A stretch of DNA of 64,000 bases from Bacteroidales bacterium (lineage in GTDB: Bacteria; Bacteroidota; Bacteroidia; Bacteroidales; Muribaculaceae): assembly GCA_014800815.1 (NCBI GenBank), contig JAAVFI010000050.1, positions 1 through 64,000 on the forward strand. Reading direction: 5' to 3'. The notes under the pieces were generated by a model that was given only the letters and a program-made list of their open reading frames with translations, ran no database searches and was not told where the DNA came from. The stretch's first letter is position 1, and each line of letters opens with the position of its first letter. The position numbers and the translations under genes are program-made. Positions 1 to 5,954 of this stretch are shown here, piece after piece.

Positions 1-76
1 GCACGAGCTCATCCAATGACGGAGGAAGAAGTAGATTTTGTTTTCTATTGTCAGATTTTATCGCTAACTTTGCCAT
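1..76 (-). CDS. IS1182-like transposase, N-terminal fragment (cut by window edge)
   Basis: The reverse strand opens with ATG at 74-76 and reads 25 codons to the window edge. The peptide contains LLLPPSLDELV, which resembles the N-terminus of IS1182-family DDE transposases. Only the start is visible, so no catalytic residue can be checked. It is too short for the ORF track. A strong hairpin and a candidate terminal inverted repeat lie upstream, as expected at the end of an insertion sequence. The family call rests on one short motif and is moderate. Confidence 0.55.
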   Translation of the reverse strand, partial: MAKLAIKSDNRKQNLLLPPSLDELV

Positions 77-140
77 GTTATGTTATGATTATTAGTGATT
101 TAGGCGCAACACAAATTTACTGAAAATTTATGACATAGCA

Positions 141-182
141 AAGGCTTTCGCGCTGAATTTCAGCATGAAAGCCTTATTTTTT
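141..182 (+). terminator. Intrinsic terminator inside IS end
   Basis: AAGGCTTTC and GAAAGCCTT form a 9-bp stem, extended by an inner GCTGAA/TTCAGC pairing, followed by six T. It points toward the transposase start region from outside and may shield the insertion sequence. Confidence 0.65.
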
Positions 183-202
183 AGCCTGACTGAACGAAAA
201 AA

Positions 203-231
203 GAGACTGCCTAAACTTGTTAGACAGCCTC
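203..231. repeat. Candidate IS terminal inverted repeat
   Basis: Imperfect palindrome (gagactgcctaa / ttagacagcctc). Read inward from the right it begins GAGGCTGTCTAA, a sequence style common at ends of Bacteroidales insertion sequences. The other IS end lies outside the window, so this cannot be confirmed. Confidence 0.4.
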
Positions 232-510
232 ATTTTCATAAATAGTCGGGACAAAAACGGGACACACATATTTTGGTCACTTTGTAAAACCGGCATTTTC
301 AGGCCCGAAATTATCAAAAAATGAGCTGAGAAAATTTATTCTCGCCTAAAGAATACAGCAAAATGGTGTTGCGTCAAGGCAATCAAACTAAATCGCAATA
401 AAGGTGTTAAACAAAAACCGAAAGCATTCTGTGATCGATTAAGTCACTTCTGAGATCGTTAATGCTACATCCGCAATTTTCGAAATTTCTTTGAGATAGA
501 AATAAAAAAA

Positions 511-541
511 TGAGGGTGCAGTTCATTACGACACAGCCTCA
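511..541. repeat. Dispersed hairpin repeat GAGGCTGTGTCGTAAT, copy 1
   Basis: On the minus strand it reads GAGGCTGTGTCGTAAT and closes with CCCTCA. The same 16 bases recur at 44156 in a terminator-like hairpin, so this is a dispersed element or part of an IS end. Confidence 0.5.
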
Positions 542-593
542 TCATTTTAGATCTTACCTGCTATCGCGGACGGTTGTACGTACTAATAACCCC

Positions 594-624
594 GATCTAT
601 AATCGCCAAAACGAAACGAGCACA
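594..624 (+). repeat. Left terminal inverted repeat of capsid element
   Basis: GATCTAT, a 7-base spacer, then AAAACGAAACGAGCACA. It is the inverted partner of 4802-4832, with 7 outer and 17 inner bases identical. Confidence 0.65.
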
Positions 625-786
625 AGTTGGAGATACAACCGCAAATTTAGTTCACAAAATTCATGCTATTTAAGTTGTTGATTTAACGCCAATTATCCTA
701 TAAATTAGGCTTATTCGTGTTAATTGTGTAACAAAAAAACAAATGCGCTATAAATCAACACTTTACAAAATCGAACCTATCAAAAT

Positions 787-801
787 AAAACGAAGCGAGC
801 A
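787..801 (+). repeat. Internal AAAACGAA motif, left end
   Basis: AAAACGAAGCGAGCA is a near copy of the inner terminal repeat, in the same orientation as the left repeat and 170 bp inside it. Such subterminal copies are typical of transposase or regulator binding arrays. Confidence 0.45.
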
Positions 802-821
802 ACGGTTCAGCCCTTGAAATG

Positions 822-868
822 TTAAAAAATAGGCGCGGCGGTCATAGTGTTAAATGAACCACCGCGCC
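822..868 (-). terminator. Terminator of the capsid gene cluster
   Basis: GGCGCGGCGGT and ACCACCGCGCC pair over 11 bp with one wobble. On the minus strand the stem is followed by ATTTTTTAAC. It lies just after the 57-aa ORF. Confidence 0.7.
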
Positions 869-889
869 GCGTTTGTATGTCGTAGGATC

Positions 890-1063
890 TTAACTTATCT
901 TCGTTTTAAGATAGCGTAAAAACGTTCTGTAATCGATACCCATTTCCGGGACAATATAACGCCTCCAAACCCCTTTTAGGCTCTTTGACTGATTCCCGGC
1001 TTCGTAGTATTGTGCTGCTATTTTTTTAGCGGTAATTATGCGTTGAATAGTGCTTGCATGCAT
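890..1063 (-). CDS. Small phage-type protein (57 aa), function unknown
   Basis: This ORF is below the length cut-off of the track. It starts at ATG 1061-1063 and ends at TAA 890-892, 15 bases after the capsid gene stop. The protein is basic and contains YYEAGNQSKSLKGVWRRYI and GIDYRTFLRYLK. It resembles short phage or transposon proteins of Bacteroidetes built around a YY(E)xGxQ start and a TFxRYL end; that is recalled, not searched. It ends just before the terminator, so it is probably the last gene of the protease-capsid transcript. Confidence 0.6.
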   Translation of the reverse strand: MHASTIQRIITAKKIAAQYYEAGNQSKSLKGVWRRYIVPEMGIDYRTFLRYLKTKIS

Positions 1064-1078
1064 AATCAAACATTAGAT

Positions 1079-1957
1079 TTATTCTGCAACTACATCGCTA
1101 ACAATCGCGCCTATACCTTTGCCACGGATAGGCAGGGCGACAAACCGCTTGTCGAAGCCTACAATCGTGCCGCGTTCTTTGGGGTCGTCCTCACTCTTAT
1201 ACATGTAAATGTCGCCGTCCGCTTTCATCACCTCTTTTGCGTAGAACGCCACGGAGGCAAATTGCGGCGTTGCATCCTCTCCGAAAGGAACTTTTGTTAA
1301 TACACCTTTGACGGCTTTATAACACGGCATTTGCGCGAACTGATAGCACCCGAACCCGGCGAACTGGTGCGGCTCTCCGTCCCTTATGTCGGTGAGGTCT
1401 TTGAATAGCTTTATATCCTCCAGAAGCAAGTCGCTGACGTGCTTAGGGTGCAGAATGATATAGCGCTCCTCAATAGGGATTCCGGCTTCATCAAAACGCT
1501 CTTTAAGCGTCAGAATGTCGGCAAAGGTCAGACGGCGGCGACCATTGACGGGCGCGCCCGTTGTAAGTATAACCGGGGTGTCGGGTGTGTCGGTCTGGGG
1601 GGCGTAGGCGTGAGCCGCTTTCATCGCCACACTCTTGCGAAGTGTTGCGCGGTGCTGTCCGATCACGCTCTCCAGCTTGTTGTAACTGTATTCTATCGCG
1701 TCCGGGCGGCGTATAAGCGTGTTTTCTGTTTCAAACTTTGCGAGGGGGATTTCGTTGTCATCGTCCTCACGCTCTACAACCTTTATAGGATAGGTTGTAT
1801 TGTCGACCAATACCTTGGGGTCAATACCAGCCGCCGGAATGTGTAAGCGGTTGTTATCCACGAACTCGGAATAATTGACAACCTTTGTTAAAAAGCTGTC
1901 ATTTGGATAAAATCCCGACAAAATCTGATTAATCCATATTTCTTTGTTAAGTGCCAT
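1079..1957 (-). CDS. Phage major capsid protein
   Basis: 292 aa, a normal length for an HK97-fold major capsid protein of Bacteroidetes phages. The N-terminus (FLTKVVNYSEFVDNNRLHIP) and the C-terminal part around PCYKAVKGVLTKVPFG and FDKRFVALPIRGKG fit that group. It directly follows the prohead protease gene (8-base gap), the usual protease-to-capsid order in tailed phages. No frameshift is visible. Portal, terminase and head-completion genes that normally flank it are missing here, so any particle would need a helper. The family call is from sequence style and neighbour order. Confidence 0.75.
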   Translation of the reverse strand: MALNKEIWINQILSGFYPNDSFLTKVVNYSEFVDNNRLHIPAAGIDPKVLVDNTTYPIKVVEREDDDNEIPLAKFETENTLIRRPDAIEYSYNKLESVIGQHRATLRKSVAMKAAHAYAPQTDTPDTPVILTTGAPVNGRRRLTFADILTLKERFDEAGIPIEERYIILHPKHVSDLLLEDIKLFKDLTDIRDGEPHQFAGFGCYQFAQMPCYKAVKGVLTKVPFGEDATPQFASVAFYAKEVMKADGDIYMYKSEDDPKERGTIVGFDKRFVALPIRGKGIGAIVSDVVAE

Positions 1958-1965
1958 TCAGCTAA

Positions 1966-3123
1966 TTAGTTGTTAATTTGTTTATTCTGTTTGTTTTGTT
2001 CTCTCTTTGCTTGCTCCAGCATTTGCGCGTAAAATTCGGGGTGTTCGCGCAGATACTCCGGGTTATTCTTTCTATACCATTCCAGCGAGTGCGCCCCGAT
2101 TTCCTCGCCCTTTTCCGCTTTTACAAACCGGGCGTATAATTCGGGGTTGCTCTCCAGCTCTTGCGGCGCAAACTTGCGGTAATCGTCAAGCGTCCATCGG
2201 GAGCGGTCAGAATACGCCGCGCCGCCGTGTATTAGCTCCGTCGGCTTCGCCATGGGGCGCAAAGTGAACAATATCTCGCCTAACATCTTTGCGCCGATTT
2301 TTGCCCCGATACGCTCGTAAACACCGCGCTCACAATGTAATAACTTGCGTTTTGCCTGTGCTTCATCAATAAGCCGGGCAATTTCGCCCGATTGCGCCGC
2401 GCCTTGCGTTTTTACGAAATCCCGGAACGCCGCCCGGTTGCCACGCGCCAACGCTATGAACGTGCCACGCTGTCCGCTGTCAATATATCCGCGCATAATT
2501 GCATCGTCAACGGCCTCCTCGGGCGTTTCGCGCCCCTCTAACGCTGTTTTGGCTGCTTGGATAATATCTTTATCGGTTGCGTCATTTGAAAGGCTTAGAA
2601 GCGAAATTAAGGCGGTTTTAAGGACTTGCGGTGCTTCATCCTCCAAATCGTTCTCCCGATAGACGTAGCCACCGGAACGGTGCATCAGCTTAACGGCGTT
2701 TTTATTGCTCGGAATATCCACGACCGAAACCTCGATTAAACAGCATTTAACCACCGTGTCAATACCGTTTAATGTGTCGCGTTTTCCTTCCTCTATACCG
2801 ATAGACACGGCGCGGAGGAAACCGCCCTCCACTTGCTTTTTAACTTGCGCGCCTAACTCGGTGCTGTCATCGAACACGGCATCGGCTAAAAGCCGCTTTC
2901 CCTCCTTGCGGATATTCTCCCAACGCCCTATAACACCATTCTCGCGTGCGTGCTTATAGAACATTATTGGGTTGCGTTCAAATACGCTTGTATCTATACC
3001 ATCGGTCAATATAACAAGACCGTAACTATTTACGGATTCATCGCTTAACACAAAGGTTATAGGCTTGTTATCTCCATTTTCTTTGCTCATTCTGTTAATT
3101 GTTTTTGTTGCAAAATTGCTCAC
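1966..3123 (-). CDS. HK97-type prohead protease with C-terminal scaffold-like region
   Basis: 385 aa. Residues about 20-150 look like a caudovirus prohead protease: a beta-rich start, a His in FYKHARENGVIGRW and a Ser in GGFLRAVSIGIEEG as likely catalytic residues. The remaining 230 residues are charged and helix-rich (alanine, lysine and glutamate repeats, Gln/Asn/Lys tail), as in proteases fused to a scaffolding domain. It would cleave the scaffold and the capsid N-terminus during head maturation. It is transcribed with the capsid gene from the promoter at 3197-3227. Confidence 0.75.
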   Translation of the reverse strand: MSNFATKTINRMSKENGDNKPITFVLSDESVNSYGLVILTDGIDTSVFERNPIMFYKHARENGVIGRWENIRKEGKRLLADAVFDDSTELGAQVKKQVEGGFLRAVSIGIEEGKRDTLNGIDTVVKCCLIEVSVVDIPSNKNAVKLMHRSGGYVYRENDLEDEAPQVLKTALISLLSLSNDATDKDIIQAAKTALEGRETPEEAVDDAIMRGYIDSGQRGTFIALARGNRAAFRDFVKTQGAAQSGEIARLIDEAQAKRKLLHCERGVYERIGAKIGAKMLGEILFTLRPMAKPTELIHGGAAYSDRSRWTLDDYRKFAPQELESNPELYARFVKAEKGEEIGAHSLEWYRKNNPEYLREHPEFYAQMLEQAKREQNKQNKQINN

Positions 3124-3196
3124 TTTTTTAAGTCGGTGCCAATGGTGTTATCAAAGTGATAATTATTTTATTCCTCTTTGCCCTAACTTGTTGTTG

Positions 3197-3227
3197 CAAA
3201 GGTACGACCAACCACACCCGGCGCAAA
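3197..3227 (-). promoter_or_regulatory. Promoter of protease-capsid operon
   Basis: On the minus strand TTTG is followed after exactly 19 bases by TACCTTTG, the Bacteroidetes -33/-7 consensus. It lies about 75 bases upstream of the protease start. Confidence 0.75.
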
Positions 3228-3231
3228 ATAG

Positions 3232-3250
3232 AGTGTAAAAGATTTACACT
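3232..3250. promoter_or_regulatory. Palindromic operator candidate between divergent promoters
   Basis: AGTGTAAA-AGA-TTTACACT has perfect 8-bp arms. It sits between the minus-strand promoter and the plus-strand promoter at 3297-3328, a good position for one repressor to control both. The local HTH protein (3856-4335) is a candidate ligand; that is inference. Confidence 0.5.
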
Positions 3251-3296
3251 ATTTTTGCGCGAACTTTGCAATTATCGCAATTTTGCGCCAGGATAT

Positions 3297-3328
3297 TTTG
3301 CCGGGTCAGATTATTTGCTTACCTTTGC
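3297..3328 (+). promoter_or_regulatory. Promoter of the 94-aa/HTH side
   Basis: TTTG, 19-base spacer, TACCTTTG, matching the Bacteroidetes consensus exactly. The transcript would start near 3333, leaving a leader of about 160 bases before the 94-aa ORF. Confidence 0.75.
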
Positions 3329-3332
3329 ACTA

Positions 3333-3491
3333 TCCTAAAAATTAACAGTATGAACCCCTTTAACAAACTCCCTAAAAGATATTTGCGACCTATGGTGCGG
3401 AGCGCGGAAACGCCCCGGCGCTTGTTAACTGTTAATAGCGTAGGACACCTAAGGGTCGCTTTTTTATTTAACTTCCTAAAAATTAACAGTT
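3333..3491 (+). promoter_or_regulatory. Structured leader with attenuator-like hairpin and short ORF
   Basis: The leader opens with CTAAAAATTAACAGTATGAACC, and nearly the same string recurs right at the start of the 94-aa ORF. From the first ATG (3350) a 54-codon frame runs across the second start. A long imperfect stem (3385-3459, GCGACC to GGGTCGC) is followed by TTTTTTATTT. The layout suggests transcription attenuation coupled to leader translation. The leader peptide itself is not convincing as a functional protein. Confidence 0.45.
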
Positions 3492-3776
3492 ATGAACCAT
3501 CTAACCCACGCTGAATTTGTGGCAAGTAAGGCCGCAAAATTCAACCTTGACACCCTGATCGAGGTGTTTGCTTGCGACAACGAGCCGAAGAAGATCCGCC
3601 GCGAACTCCAGACGCTTTACTTTTACGTTGTCAATGCTTTCGGCACCGGCGCGGAGCAATTAAGCGGAACTTACGCCGACGCCCTCTTCACTCTTCAAAC
3701 CATTATTGAGGCGGTTGACAACATGGAGGATAACCCCGAAGCGGCGGTCGTTTCCATAATCCCAAAACAAAACTAA
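3492..3776 (+). CDS. Hypothetical protein (94 aa) of the capsid element
   Basis: I do not recognise a family. The protein is acidic, mostly helical by composition, with no signal peptide or membrane segment. It starts MNHLTHAEFVASKAAKFN, contains a single CDNEPKK stretch and ends in SIIPKQN. It sits downstream of the consensus promoter and leader and 80 bases before the HTH gene, with a GC-rich hairpin between them. Small acidic proteins in this position of Bacteroidetes phages are often early-region genes. Confidence 0.55.
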   Translation: MNHLTHAEFVASKAAKFNLDTLIEVFACDNEPKKIRRELQTLYFYVVNAFGTGAEQLSGTYADALFTLQTIIEAVDNMEDNPEAAVVSIIPKQN

Positions 3777-3786
3777 AAATATACCA

Positions 3787-3825
3787 CGCGGCGGCGGTTG
3801 TCCTTTGTGGCACATCGCCGCCGCG
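3787..3825. terminator. GC-rich hairpin between 94-aa and HTH genes
   Basis: CGCGGCGGCG and CGCCGCCGCG form a perfect 10-bp stem with a 19-base loop. No T-run follows, so it may tune read-through into the HTH gene rather than stop it. Confidence 0.45.
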
Positions 3826-3855
3826 CCTATCATAATAACAACGCTAAAATGCTGA

Positions 3856-4335
3856 ATGACAAACAAAGAGCGCATAATTGAGCTATCGAAGCACTTTAAT
3901 ACAAATGAAGTAGCCGAAATATGTAAAGTTTCGGTTAGTTACGTTTATAGGGTATTGCGCGAACATCATTCCAAAACATTAACCCTAACAAATTACCTTA
4001 ACGCCCTGCAACAAGGGATAACCAACAAAGCAGATTTAGCGGCTCTATTCGGAGTCGAGCGAACAACAATATTTAGATTTGAACAAAAGCACATGGCAAA
4101 AGAAACTGTCGGCCAAATTCTCTATATCCTTAACGGCAATATAGACGAGGCAAAAAAAGCACAAGCGTTAACCAACGAGGAAACCGCAGAACTTCTCCAG
4201 CTCCCCACGCTGCCAAAGGTTACGCACGAATTGCGGCAAATGCTTAACAAGTTAGAAAAACACAAAAAACTAACACCATTTCACACGGAACTATATAACA
4301 AGATTGCGGCGGCACTTAACGCGCTGAAATGTTAA
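3856..4335 (+). CDS. Double helix-turn-helix DNA-binding protein
   Basis: 159 aa. Residues about 13-35 (FNTNEVAEICKVSVSYVYRVL) form a clear resolvase/sigma-like HTH. A second HTH-like unit follows at about 57-80 (NKADLAALFGVERTTIFRFE). The C-terminal half is helical and charged. It may be the regulator of the divergent promoters at 3197-3328 or bind the AAAACGAA motifs at the element ends. A terminase small subunit is possible, since those also carry an N-terminal HTH, but no large subunit is nearby. Confidence 0.6.
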   Translation: MTNKERIIELSKHFNTNEVAEICKVSVSYVYRVLREHHSKTLTLTNYLNALQQGITNKADLAALFGVERTTIFRFEQKHMAKETVGQILYILNGNIDEAKKAQALTNEETAELLQLPTLPKVTHELRQMLNKLEKHKKLTPFHTELYNKIAAALNALKC

Positions 4336-4391
4336 AAATAAATTGCGTTTTAGTTCAAAATGCAACATTAATAGACCATCCAACCCCAAAT

Positions 4392-4406
4392 AAAACGAAC
4401 CGTGCA
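4392..4406 (+). repeat. Internal AAAACGAA motif, right end, copy a
   Basis: AAAACGAACCGTGCA, a partial match to the terminal repeat core, in the same orientation as the left repeat. Confidence 0.4.
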
Positions 4407-4487
4407 TTTTTAACATTTTTAGGTATTTAGTATTCTGCAACTTAAATGATTTAATGTATATCCAACCGCCTGCAACATCGCTATTTT

Positions 4488-4501
4488 GTACGTTTCGTTT
4501 T
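4488..4501 (-). repeat. Internal AAAACGAA motif, right end, copy b
   Basis: Reads AAAACGAAACGTAC on the minus strand, the same orientation as the right terminal repeat, about 300 bp inside it. Confidence 0.45.
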
Positions 4502-4545
4502 GTGCAACATTGCCGATTTTAGCCCCTTAACCGCTCCAGACGTTA

Positions 4546-4586
4546 AAACGCCGTTTAATCGTCATTCACACGATTAAACGGCGTTT
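4546..4586. terminator. Perfect 17-bp hairpin
   Basis: AAACGCCGTTTAATCGT and its exact complement are separated by 7 bases. A short T/A-rich tract follows. It may be a bidirectional terminator or a protein-binding palindrome of the element. Confidence 0.55.
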
Positions 4587-4801
4587 CTATATATCACCAC
4601 TAAATCAACGCATTAGCGAGTAAATAAGCGTTCAATCAGACGTTAAAATTAAAGTAAAATTCAACTTGATTAAAGCCAAATTCAACTAAAATACAACCAA
4701 ATCACCCCGGAAATTAAACCCAAATTCAAGCAAATTAAACTTTTTCAAATCAGCGACTTAACGCCAATCCCCACCACCTCAGCGCGTTATGCAACAAAGA
4801 G

Positions 4802-4832
4802 TGTGCTCGTTTCGTTTTTACCCCCATAGATC
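4802..4832 (-). repeat. Right terminal inverted repeat of capsid element
   Basis: The minus strand reads GATCTAT, a 7-base spacer and AAAACGAAACGAGCACA, the inverted partner of 594-624. Confidence 0.65.
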
Positions 4833-4989
4833 CTCTCTTTTTTTGTATTCATATTATTGTAATCGCTCTGCTTAGATGAACATAGTCTTGACTGCGTGAA
4901 TTTAAATTTTTGTCCGCACTCAATCACGTATTATTCTTACTTTTGTAGAATAAATTGCTTATAAGAGCGTCAATCTCAAAAAAATTGCT

Positions 4990-4997
4990 TAACTTTG
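4990..4997 (+). promoter_or_regulatory. Candidate -7 element upstream of tubulin operon
   Basis: TAACTTTG matches TAnnTTTG. A second match, TACTTTTG, lies at 4938-4945. Neither has an ideally spaced TTTG, so the promoter is tentative. Confidence 0.4.
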
Positions 4998-4999
4998 CA

Positions 5000-5337
5000 T
5001 TATCCGATGGAGGAGAAATACCGTCGGATAAGAAAAGTGTCAAGCTTTCTTTCTCAGCTAAACGAATCGCCAATTCAACAAAAGGACTGAGACAGAGTGA
5101 GATTAGACGCTCTTTCTGTATTTGTCGTAACTATACCTGCGACCATAGTTATCGCACCTTAGCATAGACAAATCCAGAGGGGCAGTTTATTCTACCCTCA
5201 TTATCATTCAGTCCTTGGCTTTGGCGAGCCAGTTTAGCTATGATAGAGGCGAGATGAATTCCCCTCTTTTCTTATACCCAATCCTCACCGCCAAATTAGG
5301 GAATCAGGAGGCATAAACGCTGATTAAGCAATGCTTT
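5000..5337 (+). ncRNA. Possible structured leader or ncRNA before tubulin operon
   Basis: The segment starts with a strong hairpin (TTATCCGATGG / CCGTCGGATAA, 5000-5031). It also contains GAGGG...CCCTC (about 5175-5200), CTTGGCT...CGAGCCAG and GAGG...CCCTCTTTTCTT. It lacks an ORF of coding quality and would form a leader of over 300 bases. It could be a cis-regulatory leader or a separate small RNA. I could not match it to RNase P, tmRNA, SRP or 6S signatures. Confidence 0.35.
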
Positions 5338-5928
5338 ATGATTGAAAATATCTTAGCATATTCTATTGGGAGCCTCTTTTGGGGCATCCTGATAGCAATA
5401 GTCTGTATGTGTTTATTCCTTTTCCTTATCAAAGGTTGGTATAAGGATGCATATTTCAAGCCTGTATCGTATATCATCGCAATAATTTTAGGCACAATAT
5501 TGGTATATAATTGTACTATTATTTGCGGTGCCATCGCAATAAAGTTGAATGTAAATTCCTTTGAGAATCAGGTTGTTCATGTTGTAAAAAGCAATTTTCC
5601 CGACTACGATGCTGTCGTTGACCAAAGAACTTCTAACGACATTATTCAGCAAGTCGTAAAAGAGCACCCAATTCTGCTCTACTATGTTGGTTCCGGAAAT
5701 TTTGAAGGCTGGAAACTATCAGAATTACCAAATGTAATGTCTGATACCCTCAGGAGCTATTTAAACAATATAATTATAAAAAAGATTGCATGGTCCCTCG
5801 GTTTTGTCATTTTGGGCGCAATTATCGCCATAAAGACAATTGGTCGAAACGATTCCGTTAAACGACAAACGACGAGATTAAAACCAAGACCAGCAACCAG
5901 AATTCGTAGAACAACAAGAAGAAGATAA
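5338..5928 (+). CDS. Integral membrane protein with Arg-rich tail, first gene of tubulin operon
   Basis: 196 aa, family not recognised. Two hydrophobic segments near the start (about 10-32 and 43-68), then a polar stretch of about 80 residues (extracytoplasmic if the topology is right), a third membrane segment (about 150-167) and a strongly basic end (RPATRIRRTTRRR). The basic tail would face the cytoplasm or nucleic acid. It ends 26 bases before the tubulin-like gene, on the same strand. A role as membrane anchor for the filament-forming partner is inference. Confidence 0.65.
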   Translation: MIENILAYSIGSLFWGILIAIVCMCLFLFLIKGWYKDAYFKPVSYIIAIILGTILVYNCTIICGAIAIKLNVNSFENQVVHVVKSNFPDYDAVVDQRTSNDIIQQVVKEHPILLYYVGSGNFEGWKLSELPNVMSDTLRSYLNNIIIKKIAWSLGFVILGAIIAIKTIGRNDSVKRQTTRLKPRPATRIRRTTRRR

Positions 5929-5954
5929 CCAGAAAATAATATCGCGTTTAATAT

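Larger units (their letters stand above)
77..889. other. Gene-free stretch between IS end and capsid element
   Basis: No convincing ORF on either strand. It holds an IS-associated terminator, the IS terminal repeat, a dispersed hairpin repeat, the left inverted repeat of the capsid element, one internal copy of the AAAACGAA motif, and the terminator of the minus-strand phage genes. Segment 232-510 shows no structure I can name. Confidence 0.6.
594..4832. mobile_element. Capsid-bearing mini-element bounded by inverted repeats
   Basis: Both ends carry GATCTAT-N7-AAAACGAAACGAGCACA in inverted orientation: 31 bp, 24 identical, no gaps. A TG/CA pair lies exactly 19 bp outside each repeat (575 and 4851), so the true ends may be there. 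No target duplication is visible at either boundary. Partial motif copies sit inside near both ends. Cargo is a prohead protease, a major capsid protein, a 57-aa ORF, a 94-aa ORF and an HTH protein. There is no recombinase, terminase, portal or tail gene. It could be a non-autonomous satellite, a deleted Mu-like prophage or a prophage remnant. Confidence 0.55.
4336..5337. other. Long gene-free stretch between HTH gene and tubulin operon
   Basis: AT-rich. It contains two further AAAACGAA motifs, a perfect 17-bp hairpin, the right inverted repeat of the capsid element and a possible structured leader before the 196-aa gene. ORF 4955-5167 in the track has no coding character and overlaps the hairpins. 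Confidence 0.6.

Noticed and set aside
570-4856. Target-site duplication of the capsid element
   Set aside because: Five bases outside both the 594/4832 and 575/4851 boundaries do not match, so no duplication is claimed.
4955-5167. 70-aa plus-strand ORF
   Set aside because: It lies across hairpins of the leader and has no family features or conserved start context.
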